From positions 1 through 64,000 of the forward strand of contig CAKSAJ010000009.1 of NCBI GenBank assembly GCA_934435195.1: 64,000 nucleotides of DNA, given 5' to 3'. Below the pieces are notes generated by a model that was not told the origin of the DNA, searched no databases, and saw only the letters and a program-made list of their open reading frames with translations. Each line of letters starts with the position of its first letter. Within the stretch, counting starts at the first letter, position 1. A program made the translations under genes and the position numbers. Source of the DNA: an uncultured Schaedlerella sp. Lineage in GTDB: Bacteria; Bacillota; Clostridia; Lachnospirales; Lachnospiraceae. Of the stretch, positions 39,853-48,902 are shown piece by piece.

Positions 39853-41226
39853 ATGAAACGAATTGATTTTGAACACGGAACAATTACAGGAAATATTTTA
39901 GGCGCGGCATTACCGATGCTGGTGGCGCAGATATTGAGTCTCTTGTATAATATCGTGGATCGAATTTACATTGCCAGAATTCCAGAAGTCGGAACAACAG
40001 CACTTGGAGCGGTGGGCTTATGTTTTCCAATTATTGTGATTATTACAGCATTCAGTAACTTGTTCGGAAGTGGCGGTGCCCCTTTATTTTCCATTAATAG
40101 AGGAAAAGGCAACACAAAAAAAGCTGAAACCATTATGAATACATCATTTTCAATGCTATGCATTTGCGGAGTGGTATTGATGGTGATTGGCATGTTGTTT
40201 GCAAGTCCGATTCTGGTATTATTTGGTGCATCAGAGGAAGGTTTGTCTTATGCATATCCATATATGATGATTTATCTGATAGGAACAGTGCCATCCATGA
40301 TTGCAACAGGAATGAATCCGTTTATTAATGCACAAGGGTATGCAACATCAGGTATGCTGTCTGTAACAATTGGAGCAGTTGCCAATTTAATTTTGGATCC
40401 ATTATTTATATTTGGATTGCATTTGGGGATAAAAGGAGCTGCAATTGCAACGATTATTTCACAGACTTTATCAGCAGTATATGTATTTTATTTTTTAAGA
40501 AAGAAATCGGAGCTAAAAGTTCGGATGCTCTCTAAGGCAGAATGGAAAGTATGTGGAGCAGATGCAAAAAATATCGTGAGTCTTGGTAGTGCAGGATTTA
40601 TTATGCAGCTGACAAATAGTTTAGTAACAATATGTTGCAACAGTGTACTGTCAGGTATCGGAGGAGATGTGTATATATCAGTGATGACAATTGTGTCAAG
40701 TATCCGGCAGATGGTAGAGACACCGATTTATGCTATGAATGAAGGTACTTCCCCAATTTTAAGCTACAATTATGGAGCACAGCGTCCGAAACGTGTTAGA
40801 AAAGCGATTAGAGTAATGACTTGCATGATTCTTATTTATACGGCAATCATGTGGAGTGTGATTATTTTTGCACCGGAATTTTTAATCGGAATTTTCAGTT
40901 CGGATAAAGAATTACTGACAGATGCAGTAGGAGCATTGAAGCTGTATTTTGCAGCATTTATATTTATGGATCTGCAATATATTGGACAGACGGTATTTAA
41001 ATCATTAAATAAAAAGAAACAGGCAATCTTCTTTTCGTTACTTAGAAAAGTATTTATAGTCGTGCCATTAACATATTTGTTTCCATATACATTTCACATG
41101 GGAACACGAGGTGTGTTTTTAGCAGAACCGATATCAAATGTAATTGGAGGAAGTTTGTGTTTTGTTACAATGCTGGCAATTGTAATGCCGGAGTTAAAGA
41201 GAATGAAGGAGAAAAATTATGAGTGA
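39853..41226 (+). CDS. MATE-family multidrug/cation efflux transporter
   Basis: A 457-residue inner-membrane protein with about twelve membrane segments. N-terminal GTITGNILGAALPMLVAQIL, DRIYIARI and the mid-protein ATIISQTLSAVYVFYFL match the DinF/NorM-like MATE families of clostridia. It exports cationic compounds using a sodium or proton gradient. Its end overlaps the SGNH hydrolase start by 8 bp, so they are translationally coupled; the divergent LysR gene is the likely regulator. Confidence 0.92.
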   Translation: MKRIDFEHGTITGNILGAALPMLVAQILSLLYNIVDRIYIARIPEVGTTALGAVGLCFPIIVIITAFSNLFGSGGAPLFSINRGKGNTKKAETIMNTSFSMLCICGVVLMVIGMLFASPILVLFGASEEGLSYAYPYMMIYLIGTVPSMIATGMNPFINAQGYATSGMLSVTIGAVANLILDPLFIFGLHLGIKGAAIATIISQTLSAVYVFYFLRKKSELKVRMLSKAEWKVCGADAKNIVSLGSAGFIMQLTNSLVTICCNSVLSGIGGDVYISVMTIVSSIRQMVETPIYAMNEGTSPILSYNYGAQRPKRVRKAIRVMTCMILIYTAIMWSVIIFAPEFLIGIFSSDKELLTDAVGALKLYFAAFIFMDLQYIGQTVFKSLNKKKQAIFFSLLRKVFIVVPLTYLFPYTFHMGTRGVFLAEPISNVIGGSLCFVTMLAIVMPELKRMKEKNYE

Positions 41227-41890
41227 GTTGGATGTGATTCAAGGTTTTTTTAAGCAGGAGCAGAAAGAAAAAATTGATAAATATCGTATTTTAAATGAAG
41301 ATGTTGTAAAGGGACAAATCCTTTTTACAGGGTCATCATTGATGGAACAATTTCCGATAAATGAATTGTTAATGACTGAGAAAATGGATTGTATTATTTA
41401 CAACCGCGGAGTTGGCGGGTTCACAACAGATGATATGTTAGAAAACATGGATGTCCAGGTGTTTGGTACAGAGCCGTCTAAGATTTTTATTAATATTGGA
41501 ACAAATGATATTAGTAATCCGTCGATTTCTTTTGAGGAAGCACTTGCACATACCATAACAAATTATGAAAAGATTTTAAAACAGATTAAAGAAAGATTGC
41601 CGGAAACAAAGGTGTATATGATGGCATATTATCCTGTTAAAGAGGATGTTTCGATTCCGGATGGACCTTGGGGAGAAACAATGTTTAAAAATCGAAATAA
41701 TACAAATATACCGATAGCTAATGAAGCAGTCAAAAAACTGGCTGATAAATTTGGCTATACATATATTGATGTGAATAATGGATTGACAGATGCAAATGGA
41801 AATTTAAAAGAGGAGTATACGATAGAAGGTGTACATATGTATGCAAATGCGTATAGGTGTGTTTTAGAAAATCTTAAGCAGTATCTATAA
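41219..41890 (+). CDS. SGNH/GDSL-family hydrolase
   Basis: A 223-residue cytosolic esterase-like protein. Block I is FTGSSLMEQF (catalytic Ser near 41), block II NRGVGG, block III INIGTNDIS and the C-terminal EGVHM with the catalytic His near 208. There is no signal peptide. The family cleaves acyl or acetyl esters, often of carbohydrates. The coupling to the MATE gene may mean it modifies an exported compound. Confidence 0.9.
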   Translation: MSELDVIQGFFKQEQKEKIDKYRILNEDVVKGQILFTGSSLMEQFPINELLMTEKMDCIIYNRGVGGFTTDDMLENMDVQVFGTEPSKIFINIGTNDISNPSISFEEALAHTITNYEKILKQIKERLPETKVYMMAYYPVKEDVSIPDGPWGETMFKNRNNTNIPIANEAVKKLADKFGYTYIDVNNGLTDANGNLKEEYTIEGVHMYANAYRCVLENLKQYL

Positions 41891-41902
41891 GTTGGAGAGC
41901 AG

Positions 41903-41990
41903 GTTGGGGAGAGCCGGTTGGGGACGGGGTTAATGGCTTTTTTGCAAGCAAAAAAGCCATTAACCCCGTCCCCAACCGGCTCTCCCCAAC
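41903..41990. terminator. 43-bp perfect hairpin between convergent genes
   Basis: Positions 41903-41945 and 41948-41990 are exact reverse complements with a 2-nt loop; the top of the stem is a run of T pairing with a run of A. It sits between the SGNH gene (plus) and feoB (minus) and can end transcription from either side. The arm is far longer than a usual terminator and includes two copies of a GTTGGGG block. Confidence 0.85.
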
Positions 41991-41996
41991 TGGCTC

Positions 41997-44333
41997 CTAA
42001 ATTACCATTCCAATCACATGCACGATCCATGCAGCAACCCAGGCAATCACACACTGCCAGATTACAACGCCGACTGCCCATCTGCTGCCAAGTTCTCTTT
42101 TGACAGAAGCAATTGCGGCTACACATGGTGTATACAACAAACTAAATACAAGGATGGAGGCAGCGGTTGCTGACGATAATACTGTGCTGATACTTCCTCC
42201 AAACAATACACCTAATGTTGATACAACACTTTCTTTGGCCATAAATCCGCTGATCAATGCAGTACAAATGCGCCAGTCTCCCATGCCGAGCGGTTTGAAT
42301 AATGGTACAAGCCATCCGGCGATAACAGCCAGCATACTGTCTGCGGAATCATTTACCAGATTCAAATGAACGTTAAAGCTTTGCAGGAACCATACGACAA
42401 TTGTTGCCAATAAAATTACAGTAAATGCACGCTGAAGGAAATCTTTTGCTTTTTCCCATAATAATTGCATTACATTTTTTGCTCCTGGTAAGCGGTAATT
42501 TGGCAGTTCCATTACAAATGGGACTGGTTCTCCTTTAAATAATGTTCCATTGTATAGAAGTGCTATCAGGATTCCGACTACAATGCCTAACAGATATAAG
42601 CCTGCCATGATAAATCCACCTTTTCCCGGAAAAAATACGCTTACAAAAAAGGAATAAATTGGCAATTTTGCAGTACAGCTCATGAAAGGAGTCAGCAAAA
42701 TCGTCATTTTACGATCTCGCTCACTTGTCAATGTGCGAGTTGCCATAACTGCCGGAACTGTACAGCCAAAGCCGATAAGCATTGGAACAATGCTTCGTCC
42801 GGAAAGTCCAATTTTACGTAATAATTTGTCCATTACAAATGCAACACGTGCTATATAGCCACTGTCTTCCATCAAAGAAAGGAAGAAGAACAAGGTCACA
42901 ATGATCGGAAGGAAACTTAGTACGCTTCCAACACCTGTAAAGATTCCATCGATTACAAGGCTGTGGATTGCACTGTTGACATGCCCTGCGGTTAATGCTG
43001 CATCTACAAGAGCTGAAATTTTATTAATACCAAACTCCAATATTCCTTGCAGCCACGCACCGATTACGTTAAATGTTAAGTAAAATACAAGTACCATGAT
43101 TCCGATAAAACAAGGAATCGCTGTATATTTTCCGGTTAGGATACGGTCAATCTTTTCGCTTCGGATACGTTCTTTGCTTTCTTTAGGTTTTATAACAGTC
43201 TGTTCGCATAAACGCTCGATAAAGTCAAATCGCATATCCGCAATCGCAGCACTTCTATCTACTTCACGCTCTGTTTCCATTTGTTGAACGATATGTTCCA
43301 ACATTTCTGTTTCGTTCTGGTCTAATTTCAATTTCTCTAAAATCAGTGGATCGCCCTCAATTGCTTTTGTCGCCGCAAAACGTACAGGAATATCTGCAGC
43401 TTCTGCATGATCTTCAATCAAATGAATGACTGCGTGAATACATCGATGCACAGAGCCATCATGGTCTGTCTTATCACAGAAATCCTGCCTGAGCGGATGC
43501 TCCTGATATTTTGCAATATGAATCGCATGCTTTATCAGCTCATTTACCCCTTCGTTTTTAGCGGCTGAAATAGGAACTACCGGAACACCTAATAAGGCTT
43601 CCATTCCATTTACATCGATCGCACCTTGATTTCCGATTACTTCATCCATCATATTCAATGCGACAACCATAGGAATGTCCATTTCAAGTAGTTGCATTGT
43701 TAAATATAAATTTCGCTCAATATTTGTGGCATCCAAAATATTAATAATTGCCTTCGGTTTTTCATCCAATACAAAATTACGGGAAACAATTTCTTCACTG
43801 CTGTATGGTGACATAGAATAAATTCCAGGTAAATCGGTAACTTCCGTATTTGGATATCCTTTTATTGAACCGGACTTTCGATCTACCGTTACCCCCGGGA
43901 AGTTTCCTACATGCTGGTTAGAACCGGTCAGTTGATTAAACAAGGTTGTCTTTCCACAATTCTGATTTCCAACTAATGCATAAGTCAGCATTGTGCCATC
44001 GGGCAATGGGTTTTCATCTTCTTTAGAATGGTATTTTCCTTCTTCACCGAGTCCAGGGTGTGCTGAATCTTTAACACTTTCAATTCGTTTATGCTTCTGG
44101 CTTCTTTCTTTGATTTCTTCAATTTCTATTTGAGCCGCCTCTGCAAGTCGAAGTGTCAGCTCATATCCATGAATCTGAAGTTCCATCGGGTCTCCCATCG
44201 GAGCCAGCTTTACTACGGTTACTTCTGCTCCCGGAATCATTCCCATATCAAGGAAATGCTGACGAAGTGCACCTTCGCCGCCGACATTTTTAATGACTGC
44301 GCTCTTACCAATTTCTAGTTCTTTTAACGTCAT
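41997..44333 (-). CDS. feoB: FeoA-FeoB fusion, ferrous iron transporter
   Basis: A 778-residue fusion. Residues 1-75 are an FeoA SH3-like domain (GGEGALRQHFLDMGMIPG). FeoB follows: the G-domain with GNQNCGKTTLF near 125, the GNFPGVTVDR switch, DLPG and NMMD, a helical spacer, then about ten membrane segments with the GATE motif regions (SGRSIVPMLIGFGCTVPAVMA; FMSCTAKLPIY). It takes up ferrous iron, driven or gated by GTP hydrolysis. FeoA and FeoB as one chain occurs in some Firmicutes. No FeoC is seen. Confidence 0.95.
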   Translation of the reverse strand: MTLKELEIGKSAVIKNVGGEGALRQHFLDMGMIPGAEVTVVKLAPMGDPMELQIHGYELTLRLAEAAQIEIEEIKERSQKHKRIESVKDSAHPGLGEEGKYHSKEDENPLPDGTMLTYALVGNQNCGKTTLFNQLTGSNQHVGNFPGVTVDRKSGSIKGYPNTEVTDLPGIYSMSPYSSEEIVSRNFVLDEKPKAIINILDATNIERNLYLTMQLLEMDIPMVVALNMMDEVIGNQGAIDVNGMEALLGVPVVPISAAKNEGVNELIKHAIHIAKYQEHPLRQDFCDKTDHDGSVHRCIHAVIHLIEDHAEAADIPVRFAATKAIEGDPLILEKLKLDQNETEMLEHIVQQMETEREVDRSAAIADMRFDFIERLCEQTVIKPKESKERIRSEKIDRILTGKYTAIPCFIGIMVLVFYLTFNVIGAWLQGILEFGINKISALVDAALTAGHVNSAIHSLVIDGIFTGVGSVLSFLPIIVTLFFFLSLMEDSGYIARVAFVMDKLLRKIGLSGRSIVPMLIGFGCTVPAVMATRTLTSERDRKMTILLTPFMSCTAKLPIYSFFVSVFFPGKGGFIMAGLYLLGIVVGILIALLYNGTLFKGEPVPFVMELPNYRLPGAKNVMQLLWEKAKDFLQRAFTVILLATIVVWFLQSFNVHLNLVNDSADSMLAVIAGWLVPLFKPLGMGDWRICTALISGFMAKESVVSTLGVLFGGSISTVLSSATAASILVFSLLYTPCVAAIASVKRELGSRWAVGVVIWQCVIAWVAAWIVHVIGMVI

Positions 44334-44367
44334 AGCTTATGTTCATCCTTTAATTTAGTTAGTTACT

Positions 44368-44433
44368 GATAACTTTTTCTCAATTATATCATCTTTTTTC
44401 TAAAAGTGAACTGATTTTTGATAATTTTTCTCA
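44368..44433. promoter_or_regulatory. Repeated site upstream of feoAB
   Basis: GATAACTTTTTCTCA at 44368 and GATAATTTTTCTCA at 44420 form a direct pair in the spacer upstream of the iron transporter. They could be binding sites for an iron regulator of the Fur or DtxR type; neither is a clear consensus box. Confidence 0.3.
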
Positions 44434-44538
44434 TTTGCATACTGATATTTTTATTCTTTACTTATCAGAACGACCTTGTTTTAAATCATATTTATGGTAA
44501 AATTTTTTATAAATAAAAATTTTACAGGAGGCATAAAG

Positions 44539-45207
44539 ATGTCTTTTATCAGCGTGTTTGATGTTATGGGGCCAAATATGATCGGACCTTCCAGTTCACA
44601 TACAGCAGGTGCTGCACGTATTGCATTTCTTGCTCAAAAAATGATAACAGGTCCCTTAAAGCGTATTGAATTTATCCTTTATGGATCATTTGCAAAAACT
44701 TATCAAGGACATGGTACGGATCGTGCACTTCTCGGAGGGATTATGGGATTTTCTACCGATGATATGCGTATCCGCAATTCGTTTGAAATAGCAACAGAAA
44801 AAGGGTTAGAATATATATTTACACCGAACGAAGAAGAAACCGATATTCATCCAAATACAGTGGATATCATTATGTTGAATGAGGCAGGTCAGCAAATGAC
44901 GATCCGAGGCGAATCACTCGGCGGCGGGAAAGTCCGCATTTCCAAAATTAATCAAGTTGATGTAGACTTCACAGGTGAGTACAGTGCAGCTATTGTTATT
45001 CAGAAAGATGTTCCGGGAGTAGTTGCTTATATTACAAAATGTCTCAGTGACAGGCAGGTGAATATTGCTTTTATGAGACTTTTCCGTGAGTCTAAAGGTC
45101 ATACCGCATATACGATTGTGGAATCAGATGGTATACTCCCGGAAGATATTGCAGATACAATCCGGCAGAATAAACATGTACAAGACGTTATGGTTGTACA
45201 GATGTAA
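44539..45207 (+). CDS. sdaAB: L-serine dehydratase, iron-sulfur dependent, beta subunit
   Basis: ATG 44539 follows AGGAGG; a frame extension upstream is rejected. The 222-residue protein has the SdaB-type domain (SVFDVMGPNMIGPSSSHTAGA) and a C-terminal ACT domain (about 150-222, SAAIVIQKDVPGVVAYITK) likely to bind serine as regulator. With the alpha subunit it converts L-serine to pyruvate and ammonia. The alpha gene follows after 23 bp. Confidence 0.95.
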   Translation: MSFISVFDVMGPNMIGPSSSHTAGAARIAFLAQKMITGPLKRIEFILYGSFAKTYQGHGTDRALLGGIMGFSTDDMRIRNSFEIATEKGLEYIFTPNEEETDIHPNTVDIIMLNEAGQQMTIRGESLGGGKVRISKINQVDVDFTGEYSAAIVIQKDVPGVVAYITKCLSDRQVNIAFMRLFRESKGHTAYTIVESDGILPEDIADTIRQNKHVQDVMVVQM

Positions 45208-45230
45208 TATAAATCAAGGAGAATAACAGT

Positions 45231-46100
45231 ATGGACTTTAAAAATGCAAAAGAACTTCTTATATTATGCGAAGAACAAAATTTACCGATCTCCGAGATTA
45301 TGCGTCAAAGGGAAATTCAGGTTGGAGAACGTGATGCTGTGGAAACAGATAAAAAAATGACCCGCGTCCTTGAGATTATGAAGGAGGCAGCATGTTCTCC
45401 TATACAACATCCAATCAAATCAATGGGAGGTCTTATCGGAGGAGAATCAAAAAAACTCTCAGAACACTTTGCAAGCGGGAATGGATTATGTGGAGAACTA
45501 TTGGAAAAAGCTATGATCTATGCCATGGCAACATTGGAGACAAATGCGTCTATGGGCTTGATCGTTGCATCCCCTACTGCAGGGTCAGCTGGTATTGTGC
45601 CGGGACTTCTTCTGGCATTTCAAAAAGTACATGGAATATCAGACGAAGCAATTCGTCAGGTTTTGTTTAATGCAGGTGCCGTCGGTTATCTTGCCATGCG
45701 AAATGCAACGGTTGCCGGTGCTGTCGGCGGCTGCCAGGCAGAGGTCGGGATCGCATCAGCTATGGCTGCTTCAGCAGCAGTTGAATTAATGGGCGGAACA
45801 CCAAAACAATGTCTGGATGCAGCATCTACGGTTCTTATGAACATGTTAGGTCTGGTCTGTGATCCTGTCGGAGGGCTTGTAGAATATCCATGCCAGAATC
45901 GTAACGCAGCAGGGGTTGCCAATGCACTCATTGCTACAGAAATGGCTCTTGCAGGTGTACCACAGCTTATTCCTTTCGATGAGATGCTCGAGGCGATGTA
46001 TAAGGTTGGGAAACGGCTCCCGGCAGAACTAAGGGAAACGGCTTTGGGTGGTTGTGCGGCAACACCATCAGCATGCGAAGCATGTCATTTATGTAATTAA
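45231..46100 (+). CDS. sdaAA: L-serine dehydratase, iron-sulfur dependent, alpha subunit
   Basis: A 289-residue catalytic subunit. Conserved are SPTAGSAGIVPGLL, GAVGGCQAEVG, GLVCDPVGGLVE and the C-terminal CAATPSACEACHLC, whose cysteines, with earlier ones, hold the [4Fe-4S] cluster. The two-subunit arrangement is typical of clostridia. GGAG precedes the ATG. Confidence 0.95.
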   Translation: MDFKNAKELLILCEEQNLPISEIMRQREIQVGERDAVETDKKMTRVLEIMKEAACSPIQHPIKSMGGLIGGESKKLSEHFASGNGLCGELLEKAMIYAMATLETNASMGLIVASPTAGSAGIVPGLLLAFQKVHGISDEAIRQVLFNAGAVGYLAMRNATVAGAVGGCQAEVGIASAMAASAAVELMGGTPKQCLDAASTVLMNMLGLVCDPVGGLVEYPCQNRNAAGVANALIATEMALAGVPQLIPFDEMLEAMYKVGKRLPAELRETALGGCAATPSACEACHLCN

Positions 46101-46123
46101 TTATTCAAATAGGAGGAATTCAT

Positions 46124-47041
46124 ATGAAGACAATAACTTTGAACAACACAAACTTAAGCATTCCTGAAATAGGCATGGGATGTATGCGAATTGTAGAATT
46201 AGAAAATGCAGATGCAGTGAAAAGCTGGGTAGATACTGCATTAGAACATGGGATAAACTTTTTTGACCATGCAGATATTTATGGAAAAGGAAGATGTGAA
46301 GAATTATTTGGACAGGTATTGACTCCATCGTTGAGAGAAAAGATAATCCTTCAGTCAAAATGTTCTATCCGACCGGGGATAGCCTTTGATTTTTCGAAAG
46401 AACATATTTTAAATTCCGTAGATGGGATTTTAAAACGTTTAAATACGGAGTATCTTGATATCTTATTATTGCATCGTCCGGACACTTTGATGGAACCAGA
46501 GGAAGTTGCAGATGCATTTCGTATATTAAAAGAAAATGGAAAAGTACGTCATTTCGGAGTGAGCAATCAGACACCAATGCAGATGGAGCTTCTTAGTAAA
46601 TATTGTGATGAGCCATTACTTATTAACCAGTTGCAGCTTAGTATCGCACATTGTCCGATGATCAATTCCGGAATCAATGCAAATATGTATAATGATAGTG
46701 GAATCAATCGTGATGGAGGTGTTTTGGAGTATTGCCGTTTAAAAGATATTACAATTCAGGCCTGGTCTCCGTTCCAATATGGTATGTTTGAAGGAATCTT
46801 TTTAGGAAATGAAAAATTTGCAGAATTAAACAAGGTAATTGATGATCTTGCAGAAAAATATAATGTGACAAACAGTGCAATCGCTGTTGCATGGATATTG
46901 CGTCATCCGGCAGGAATCCAGACAATTGTTGGGACTACAAACAAAGACAGGATTGCACAGATCAGTAAAGCTTCCGAGATACGTCTTACAAGAGAAGAGT
47001 GGTATGCATTGTACATGGCAGCAGGAAATAAATTGCCGTAA
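46124..47041 (+). CDS. Aldo/keto reductase
   Basis: A 305-residue NADPH-dependent TIM-barrel oxidoreductase. The catalytic residues are visible: FFDHADIYGKG (Asp, Tyr), a Lys in LQSKCSI and His in LLLHRPD; the C-terminal IVGTTNKDRI forms the cofactor phosphate-binding loop. It is most like the YdhF group. GGAGGA lies before the ATG. Its physiological substrate is not indicated. Confidence 0.92.
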   Translation: MKTITLNNTNLSIPEIGMGCMRIVELENADAVKSWVDTALEHGINFFDHADIYGKGRCEELFGQVLTPSLREKIILQSKCSIRPGIAFDFSKEHILNSVDGILKRLNTEYLDILLLHRPDTLMEPEEVADAFRILKENGKVRHFGVSNQTPMQMELLSKYCDEPLLINQLQLSIAHCPMINSGINANMYNDSGINRDGGVLEYCRLKDITIQAWSPFQYGMFEGIFLGNEKFAELNKVIDDLAEKYNVTNSAIAVAWILRHPAGIQTIVGTTNKDRIAQISKASEIRLTREEWYALYMAAGNKLP

Positions 47042-47176
47042 ATCTTAAAGAGAGGATTTTGAGCGTTCATGATTGAAAATTATAGCAAAATCCTATGACT
47101 TATGTTAGACTTTCGTTATAAGAATTTACATTATAAAAGATAGAAAAAAGAAATAACAGGAAGGCGGAGTAAAGAG

Positions 47177-47626
47177 ATGAAATGTCCATATTGTGGTCAT
47201 CCGGATACAAAGGTAATAGATTCCAGACCGGCAGAAGAAAATAATGCAATTCGAAGAAGGAGAGCATGCGATGTCTGTGGAAAAAGATTTACGACTTATG
47301 AGAAAGTAGAGACGATCCCATTAATTGTGATCAAAAAAGATAATAACCGTGAACAGTATAATCGTACTAAAATTGAAAATGGTATACTTCATGCATGCTA
47401 TAAACGTCCGGTGCCGGCAGAACGAATTAAAGAGACGGTAGATGCAATCGAGCTTGCAATCTTCAAGCGAGAAGAAAAAGAGATACCAAGTCAGGAAATC
47501 GGCGAGATCGTAATGGAAAAATTAAAAGATCTCGATCCCGTTGCGTATGTAAGATTCGCATCGGTGTATCGTCAATTTAAAGATGTTAATACATTTATGG
47601 ATGAGCTTAAGATGTTCTTAGAGTAA
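47177..47626 (+). CDS. nrdR: Transcriptional repressor NrdR
   Basis: A 149-residue protein of normal length: N-terminal zinc ribbon (CPYCGHPDTKVIDSR...RRRACDVCGKRFTTYE) followed by an ATP-cone domain (about 48-138). It senses dATP/ATP and represses ribonucleotide reductase genes through NrdR boxes. AAGGCGG precedes the start. Confidence 0.97.
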   Translation: MKCPYCGHPDTKVIDSRPAEENNAIRRRRACDVCGKRFTTYEKVETIPLIVIKKDNNREQYNRTKIENGILHACYKRPVPAERIKETVDAIELAIFKREEKEIPSQEIGEIVMEKLKDLDPVAYVRFASVYRQFKDVNTFMDELKMFLE

Positions 47627-47660
47627 TTAAGATGAACATATTAGAAGGAGCAGTGATAGT

Positions 47661-47930
47661 ATGGGTGAAGTAAGAAAACATATTGTATTTCAAGGCAGGG
47701 TACAAGGTGTTGGATTTCGATATACTGCAAAGTATATGGCCCAGTCTCTTGGCTTAGTCGGATGGGTACAGAATGAATGGGACGGAACCGTTACAATGGA
47801 AGTACAGGGACGAGAAAATCTTATCAATAAATTGCTGGTCGGATTAAATCATGGGCGCTATATTGAAATCGAATGGATGGATGCGAAAGAGATTCCATTG
47901 GAAAAAGAATCCGGTTTTCGTGTGAGGTAA
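47661..47930 (+). CDS. Acylphosphatase
   Basis: An 89-residue protein with the active-site GRVQGVGFRYTA (catalytic Arg) and GWVQNEWDGTV (catalytic Asn) of acylphosphatases, which hydrolyse acyl phosphates such as acetyl phosphate or 1,3-bisphosphoglycerate. AGAAGGAG precedes ATG 47661. The next gene starts 7 bp after its stop. Confidence 0.95.
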   Translation: MGEVRKHIVFQGRVQGVGFRYTAKYMAQSLGLVGWVQNEWDGTVTMEVQGRENLINKLLVGLNHGRYIEIEWMDAKEIPLEKESGFRVR

Positions 47931-47936
47931 AAAGAT

Positions 47937-48656
47937 ATGCGTCAAAATGAAGCATTAGAGAAAAAAACACTTGGTCAAAAAACAGAAGACAGACTGATGA
48001 AATATATTCTGGATCGTCCAATTCAAATCGGAGAGAAGATTCCGAATGAGTATGCACTTACAGAGTTGTTTGATGTTGGGCGAAGCACGATCAGAGAAGC
48101 TGTGAAAGGGCTGGTGTCAAGAGGGGTTCTGGAAGTCCGGCGAGGAGACGGAACTTATGTAATCAGCACCAGTTATATGGAAAATGATGTGCTGGGATTT
48201 GGCAGAATCCGAGATAAATATCAGCTGGCTTTGGATTTGTTTGAGGTTCGATTAATGATCGAACCGGAAGTTGTGACATGGGCTTGCAAAAGAGCGACAG
48301 AGGAGCAGATCGATAAGGCAGAACAACTTTGTGACGAGATAGAAAAACTTTATAATCAGGGTGTGGATCACATTTATAAAGATATCGAATTTCATTGTTT
48401 TCTTGCCAAACTAAGTGGAAATGTAGTAGTAGAACGATTATTGCCGGTTATAAATACAGCAGTGGTGACATTTGCAAATATAACATATCGTAGTTTGAAA
48501 AATGAAACGCTCACAACACACAGGGCAATTGTGAAAGCATTGCGTACAAGAGATGCAGTTGGAGCAAGATGTGCGATGATCATGCATCTTACTTATAACA
48601 GACAGGTGATTATGGAACTTTTAGAAGAAAGAAATAAAAATACATCTGATGTTTAA
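47937..48656 (+). CDS. FadR/GntR-family regulator (FCD domain)
   Basis: A 239-residue protein with a GntR winged helix (IGEKIPNEYALTELFDVGRSTIREAVKGLVSRG, about 28-75) and an FCD effector domain rich in His and Asp (about 95-225) that may bind a metal. It precedes the gluconate permease and Entner-Doudoroff genes and very likely represses them until gluconate or a derivative binds. A palindrome at 48767 is a candidate operator. Confidence 0.92.
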   Translation: MRQNEALEKKTLGQKTEDRLMKYILDRPIQIGEKIPNEYALTELFDVGRSTIREAVKGLVSRGVLEVRRGDGTYVISTSYMENDVLGFGRIRDKYQLALDLFEVRLMIEPEVVTWACKRATEEQIDKAEQLCDEIEKLYNQGVDHIYKDIEFHCFLAKLSGNVVVERLLPVINTAVVTFANITYRSLKNETLTTHRAIVKALRTRDAVGARCAMIMHLTYNRQVIMELLEERNKNTSDV

Positions 48657-48708
48657 AATAAAAGGAAAACGTATAGTAAAGTATAATAGTGAAAATATAC
48701 AAAAATAG

Positions 48709-48741
48709 TGCTGTTTTTATTATGAACAGCATTATTTTTTT
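48709..48741 (+). terminator. Rho-independent terminator after the FCD regulator
   Basis: TGCTGTT (48709-48715) and AACAGCA (48725-48731) form a 7-bp stem with a T-rich tail to 48741. It separates the regulator from the operon it probably controls. Confidence 0.8.
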
Positions 48742-48766
48742 GCACTTTTTGTGAAAAATAAAGTAT

Positions 48767-48808
48767 ATACATCACATGTATTGAAAGAAAAACAAGGGTT
48801 GTTATAAT
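48767..48808 (+). promoter_or_regulatory. Promoter and operator of the gluconate operon
   Basis: TTGAAA (48781-48786) and TATAAT (48803-48808) have 16-bp spacing. Just upstream, ATACATCACATGTAT (48767-48781) is a perfect 15-bp palindrome touching the -35, well placed for the FCD regulator. Confidence 0.65.
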
Positions 48809-48902
48809 GAAGTCAAGTTCAGATAAGACGTCAGATTTGAAAAGCTGAAAAGGATATTTACAGGAAAAAATTAAGTGATGAAAATTAGAGGAGGAAGATG
48901 AA

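Noticed and set aside
41755..42126. Minus-strand Cys-rich ORF over the 43-bp hairpin
   Set aside because: It overlaps the 3' ends of two real genes and the perfect palindrome; it is a shadow frame.
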